DNA of 7,869 nt, taken from contig JAEWWO010000149.1 of NCBI GenBank assembly GCA_023396345.1, forward strand, positions 1-7,869, read 5' to 3'. Source of the stretch: Bacteroidota bacterium. Lineage in GTDB: Bacteria > Bacteroidota > Bacteroidia > Chitinophagales > Chitinophagaceae. The notes below the pieces were generated by a model. That model had not been told where the DNA came from, searched no databases, and saw only the letters and a program-made list of their open reading frames with translations. Both the position numbers and the translations under genes were made by a program. This document shows positions 6,010 to 7,869 of this stretch, piece after piece; position 1 is the stretch's first letter; every line of letters starts with the position of its first letter.

Positions 6010-6025
6010 GTTTATTTTGAGGTTG

Positions 6026-6056
6026 CAAAGGTGCAGCTATTATTTGTATAAAACAA
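6026..6056 (-). promoter_or_regulatory. Promoter of the rplM-rpsI-rpsB-tsf cluster
   Basis: The minus strand has TTG at 6056-6054, a 20-nt spacer, then CACCTTTG at 6033-6026. This matches the Bacteroidota arrangement TTG-N19-21-TAnnTTTG except for C in place of the first T; CCTTTGCA is common in strong promoters of this phylum. Transcription would start near 6020, giving a leader of about 50 nt that contains the hairpin at 5992-6009. Confidence 0.6.
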
Positions 6057-6244
6057 GCAATTTATCAATTATTTTTCATTGAACTTTTGTAAGTAATTGA
6101 TATTCAGTAAAAATATTGACGAGTATATACATGCCAATTAATAAAAATACGAAATTTTCCCGAATTGGTAAACCCTTGTTCCCTCGCTCTGCTAAGCGCC
6201 CTCGCCTTGCAGTTTATTCATTTTCACATCTTTATTTAACAAAC
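6057..6244. other. Spacer between the divergent rplM cluster and the lipoprotein cassette
   Basis: No gene is visible here. The stretch holds an AT-rich inverted repeat, TATCAATTA (6063-6071) against TAATTGATA (6094-6102), with a 22-nt loop just upstream of the rplM promoter. It also holds a small GC-rich patch at 6181-6206 with two CCCTCGC direct repeats (6181-6187 and 6199-6205), inside otherwise very AT-rich DNA. The patch could be a remnant of a dispersed repeat. The remaining sequence shows nothing I can name. Confidence 0.4.
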
Positions 6245-6258
6245 ATGATAAATATCGT
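6245..6258 (+). promoter_or_regulatory. FNR/CRP-like dyad upstream of cassette copy 1
   Basis: ATGATAAATATCGT, with half-sites TGAT and ATC(G) around AAAT, has the shape of FNR-family sites (TTGAT-N4-ATCAA); one base breaks the symmetry. Its -7 box starts exactly 47 nt after the dyad start, the same as in copy 2 (7171-7184). The surrounding 16 nt AAACATGATAAATATC are identical in both copies. A CRP/FNR-family regulator is inferred from shape only; no such gene is in the window. Confidence 0.5.
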
Positions 6259-6268
6259 AAAATAACCT

Positions 6269-6299
6269 TTGTTTGTTTTGTTAATGGGTTGTAAATTTG
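6269..6299 (+). promoter_or_regulatory. Promoter of cassette copy 1
   Basis: TTG at 6269-6271, a 20-nt spacer, then TAAATTTG at 6292-6299 is a full match to the Bacteroidota -33/-7 arrangement. Transcription should start near 6304, leaving a leader of about 43 nt before the ATG at 6348. The FNR-like dyad is then centred roughly 50 nt upstream of the start, a position compatible with an activator. Confidence 0.7.
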
Positions 6300-6347
6300 G
6301 AACTATTAACGATTTGCTTTTTACTAAACTATTGAAAATCTTATGTT

Positions 6348-6866
6348 ATGAAAAACCTGTTCCGACCTTTAGCTTTAGTTTTTTTTGCCATGTCTGTCAT
6401 GTCAAATAAATGCGAAAAAATAGACTCTACTCCAAAACTTGATGCAGACGGTTTGCCTTTCGCTACACAAACCGGAGCTAATACTTTTGGATGTTTAATT
6501 AACGGGAAACCTTTTACTGCAACGAAACCGAACCCTAAAGGAATGAGCGGATCTTTAGATGGTACAGTTGCTTATTGGATTAATTTATCGTATCCAGGGC
6601 TTTCAATAGATGTTAATCCTTGGGAAAAAGATTCTCCAATAGGTATTAGTATTAATATTCCAGCTTTTAAAGGAGTCGGTATTTATAAAGAAGATCAGTT
6701 TTCATTTTATATTCTTTCAGTCATTCCCAATACGAATTCTTATGTAAATATTACCAAATATGAGAATGGAATTCTTTCCGGCACTTTTCAGGCAGAGTTA
6801 ATATATGAAAATAAAAAATATTCAATAACTCATGGACGATTTGATTTATCAGAAAAAAAATACTAA
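6348..6866 (+). CDS. Small secreted or lipoprotein, ATQTGANTFGCLING family, copy 1
   Basis: A 172-residue exported protein of unknown function. The N-terminus has a basic start (MKNLFR) and a hydrophobic core (PLALVFFAMSVM, 7-18), then SNKC with Cys22. This cysteine sits where a lipoprotein cysteine would, but Lys at -1 and Ser at -3 make a poor lipobox. Residues 39-53 carry ATQTGANTFGCLING, which is identical in the second copy, as are the later landmarks GIY (111-113), SGTF/SGNF (144-147) and GRFD (163-166). The pattern resembles a Bacteroidota family of small lipoproteins, possibly the one called DUF6252; I could not check this. ATG at 6348 is the usable start, since the ATG at 6343 reads into a stop after two codons. 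A second secreted frame follows after 20 nt. Confidence 0.85.
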   Translation: MKNLFRPLALVFFAMSVMSNKCEKIDSTPKLDADGLPFATQTGANTFGCLINGKPFTATKPNPKGMSGSLDGTVAYWINLSYPGLSIDVNPWEKDSPIGISINIPAFKGVGIYKEDQFSFYILSVIPNTNSYVNITKYENGILSGTFQAELIYENKKYSITHGRFDLSEKKY

Positions 6867-6886
6867 ATCCACTGACCTTATAATCT

Positions 6887-7156
6887 ATAAAAACAAAATT
6901 TTACTTAATTGTATTTGTACTATTATCGGTTCATTACATTTCTTTTGCACAAGTACCACAGCTACAACTCAGTAGTAATAATGGCAATCGGTCTTACGCT
7001 CAAGCTTTTGTATACGCTTCAGAGGATTTACCGGCAGCGCGTATTCCTTATGGGGTATTATATGACAAAGTATTTGGTTGGGCGGGTATGAGTATTTGGC
7101 AAAATGGTGATACTACCAGCAAAAGTCATTTAATACAAACTTGGTGGGACATGTAA
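6887..7156 (+). pseudogene. Secreted-protein frame starting at ATA, probably a 3'-truncated copy
   Basis: An 89-codon frame with no ATG, GTG or TTG near its start. It opens after TAA (6881-6883) and the first plausible initiator is ATA at 6887. The translation begins IKTKFYLIVFVLLSVHYISFAQ, a good type I signal peptide with cleavage after a residue such as Ala21. The mature part follows: VPQLQLSSNNGN, then AFVYASEDLPAARIPYGVLY, then KVFGWAGMSIWQNGDTTSKS, ending TWWDM. It stops at TAA 7154-7156, about 14 nt before the copy 2 dyad. The codons read as real protein, with no internal stop. I infer that it is the 5' piece of a longer gene whose intact relative begins at 7801. A short functional secreted protein is possible. 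It lies 20 nt after the lipoprotein gene, consistent with co-transcription. I do not recognise the family. Confidence 0.6.
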
Positions 7157-7170
7157 AATAGCCAAAAAAC

Positions 7171-7184
7171 ATGATAAATATCAT
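7171..7184 (+). promoter_or_regulatory. FNR/CRP-like dyad upstream of cassette copy 2
   Basis: ATGATAAATATCAT has perfect ATGAT/ATCAT arms around AAAT. It equals the copy 1 dyad except at one base, and here the symmetry is complete. The following TAAAA is shared as well. The 33-nt distance to the -7 box is identical in both copies, although the bases in between have diverged, which argues that the spacing is functional. Confidence 0.55.
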
Positions 7185-7217
7185 AAAAAATAAATGTTCG
7201 TTATAAGATATTCTGTC

Positions 7218-7225
7218 TAAATTTA
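7218..7225 (+). promoter_or_regulatory. -7 box of cassette copy 2
   Basis: TAAATTTA differs from the copy 1 box (TAAATTTG) only at the last base. At the -33 distance the sequence is TGTTCG rather than TTG, so the core promoter looks weaker and might depend more on an activator at the dyad. The leader to the ATG at 7269 would be about 39 nt. Confidence 0.5.
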
Positions 7226-7268
7226 GTAAAGAATTCAAAGAATACACATTAAAATTAAAATTACAACC

Positions 7269-7769
7269 ATGAAAACTCTACTCTTAGCCACACTTGCCCT
7301 ATTGCTCACCGCCGGCAGTTGCAAAAAAAGCGCAGAAAACCAATTACCTCCTGCCACACAAACGGGGGCTAATACTTTTGGATGTTTAATAAACGGTGTT
7401 GTTTATAAATGCAGGGGATGGTGGAAGCCAGGAACTTTGTTTTTATCTGAAGGAGTCTCTGCCGGAGTTGGAGATGGAAATGTCGAGCTGAATATTTTAA
7501 TTGCTAAAAATAATTTTCACGACAAATGGAATATGAGTATTAAATTTAGATGTCCAATTAATACTACTGGTATATATACTGAGGAGATACAATTTCAAGG
7601 ACAAAATGCATATGAAGACTATGATTCTCAAATAATAGTTACAAGGTTTGATGATAAAGTAATATCTGGCAACTTCAAATTAAAATTTCAATTTGACAAC
7701 GATCAGAAAAGGACATATGAATTTACCGAAGGCCGCTTTGATATTAATAGAAATGGAAGCAATTATTAA
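7269..7769 (+). CDS. Small lipoprotein, ATQTGANTFGCLING family, copy 2
   Basis: A 166-residue lipoprotein of unknown function. The signal MKTLLLATLALLLTAGSC has a good Bacteroidota-type lipobox (AGS-Cys18), and the mature protein begins CKKSAEN, so it should be lipidated and placed in the outer membrane or the inner leaflet. ATQTGANTFGCLING lies at 29-43. The remainder is predicted mostly beta-strand, with GIYTEEIQF (101-109), VISGNFKLKF (131-140) and EGRFDI (154-159) aligned to copy 1. The middle (about 45-100), including CRGWWKPGTL, differs strongly from copy 1. Extra cysteines at 48 and 95 are absent from copy 1. The ATG at 7269 follows ATTACAACC with no Shine-Dalgarno. It is preceded by the dyad and -7 box and followed 31 nt later by a second secreted frame. 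The family may be DUF6252, unchecked. Confidence 0.88.
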   Translation: MKTLLLATLALLLTAGSCKKSAENQLPPATQTGANTFGCLINGVVYKCRGWWKPGTLFLSEGVSAGVGDGNVELNILIAKNNFHDKWNMSIKFRCPINTTGIYTEEIQFQGQNAYEDYDSQIIVTRFDDKVISGNFKLKFQFDNDQKRTYEFTEGRFDINRNGSNY

Positions 7770-7800
7770 CCACAAATCAATTAATCATAAATAGAATATT

Positions 7801-7869
7801 ATAAAAGCAAAAATTTTACATCTTTTGGTGATATCGTTATTGCTCAACATTAGCGACGTCTTGGCACAG
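7801..7869 (+). CDS. N-terminal signal peptide of a secreted protein, ATA start, cut by window end
   Basis: The frame opens after TAG (7792-7794) as AAT ATT ATA AAA GCA, and stays open to the right edge. From ATA at 7801 it reads IKAKILHLLVISLLLNISDVLAQ, a complete type I signal peptide ending in Leu-Ala-Gln. It aligns with the copy 1 frame IKTKFYLIVFVLLS...FAQ. The nucleotide start ATAAAAgCAAAA matches ATAAAAaCAAAA in copy 1. No ATG, GTG or TTG precedes the hydrophobic core; ATT at 7798 is an alternative start. The product past residue 23 is unknown, but it should contain the full version of the protein truncated at 7156. Confidence 0.55.
   Translation, partial: MKAKILHLLVISLLLNISDVLAQ

Larger units (their letters stand above)
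6245..7869 (+). repeat. Tandem duplication of a dyad-promoter-lipoprotein-secreted protein cassette
   Basis: Two copies of the same order lie head to tail: dyad, -7 box 33 nt later, small secreted/lipoprotein gene, then a signal-peptide frame starting at ATA. Copy 1 spans about 6245-7156 and copy 2 starts at about 7164 and continues past the right edge. The copies have diverged through most of their length. They stay nearly identical at the dyad and at 6465-6505 versus 7356-7396 (38 of 41 bases by eye). Copy 1 appears cut off within its second gene. Confidence 0.65.

Noticed and set aside
6909..7091. A 60-codon plus-strand frame starting with TTG
   Set aside because: It is out of frame with the better-supported signal-peptide frame at 6887-7156, and its Tyr-rich composition looks like a shadow.
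1..7869. CRISPR array, transposase, integrase or phage gene
   Set aside because: No regularly spaced repeats and no recognisable mobile-element protein were seen on either strand.

Overview
The window looks like chromosomal DNA from a member of the Bacteroidota, probably Chitinophagaceae/Sphingobacteriales-like. The DNA is AT-rich. Start codons are preceded by A/T-rich stretches with no Shine-Dalgarno sequence. Several promoters have the Bacteroidota -7 box (TAnnTTTG, some with a TTG about 20 nt upstream). The ribosomal genes run rplM-rpsI-rpsB-tsf, and two secreted proteins carry Bacteroidota-type lipoprotein features. I could run no database search, so family calls rest on recognised motifs.

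Layout. Positions 1-1463 (+) hold the 3' two thirds of a large-subunit (HPII/KatE-type) catalase, cut by the left edge. Positions 1464-1755 hold two palindromic elements and a terminator. A tRNA-Leu(CAA) gene follows on the minus strand (1839-1756) with its own -7 box. Next come a TrmN6/YfiC-like tRNA adenine methyltransferase (-) and gatC (+). These two diverge from a 17-bp palindrome that forms two back-to-back -7 boxes. gatC and tsf converge on a bidirectional terminator (3114-3150). Positions 5969-3170 (-) are the translation cluster rplM, rpsI, rpsB, tsf. It has hairpins in the rplM leader, the rpsI-rpsB gap, the rpsB leader and the rpsB-tsf gap. The first half of the window is therefore mostly translation: tRNA, tRNA modification, Gln/Asn-tRNA amidation, ribosomal proteins and EF-Ts.

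The unusual part is 6245-7869 (+), a two-gene cassette present twice in tandem. Each copy has an FNR-like dyad (ATGATAAATATCrT) and, exactly 33 nt later, a TAAATTTr -7 box. Then comes a small secreted/lipoprotein gene with the motif ATQTGANTFGCLING, followed by a reading frame that encodes a signal peptide but begins at an ATA codon. In copy 1 this second frame stops after 89 codons, just before the copy 2 dyad, as if truncated at a duplication junction. In copy 2 it runs off the right edge. Ordinary gene callers would miss both second genes because neither has ATG, GTG or TTG at the N-terminus.
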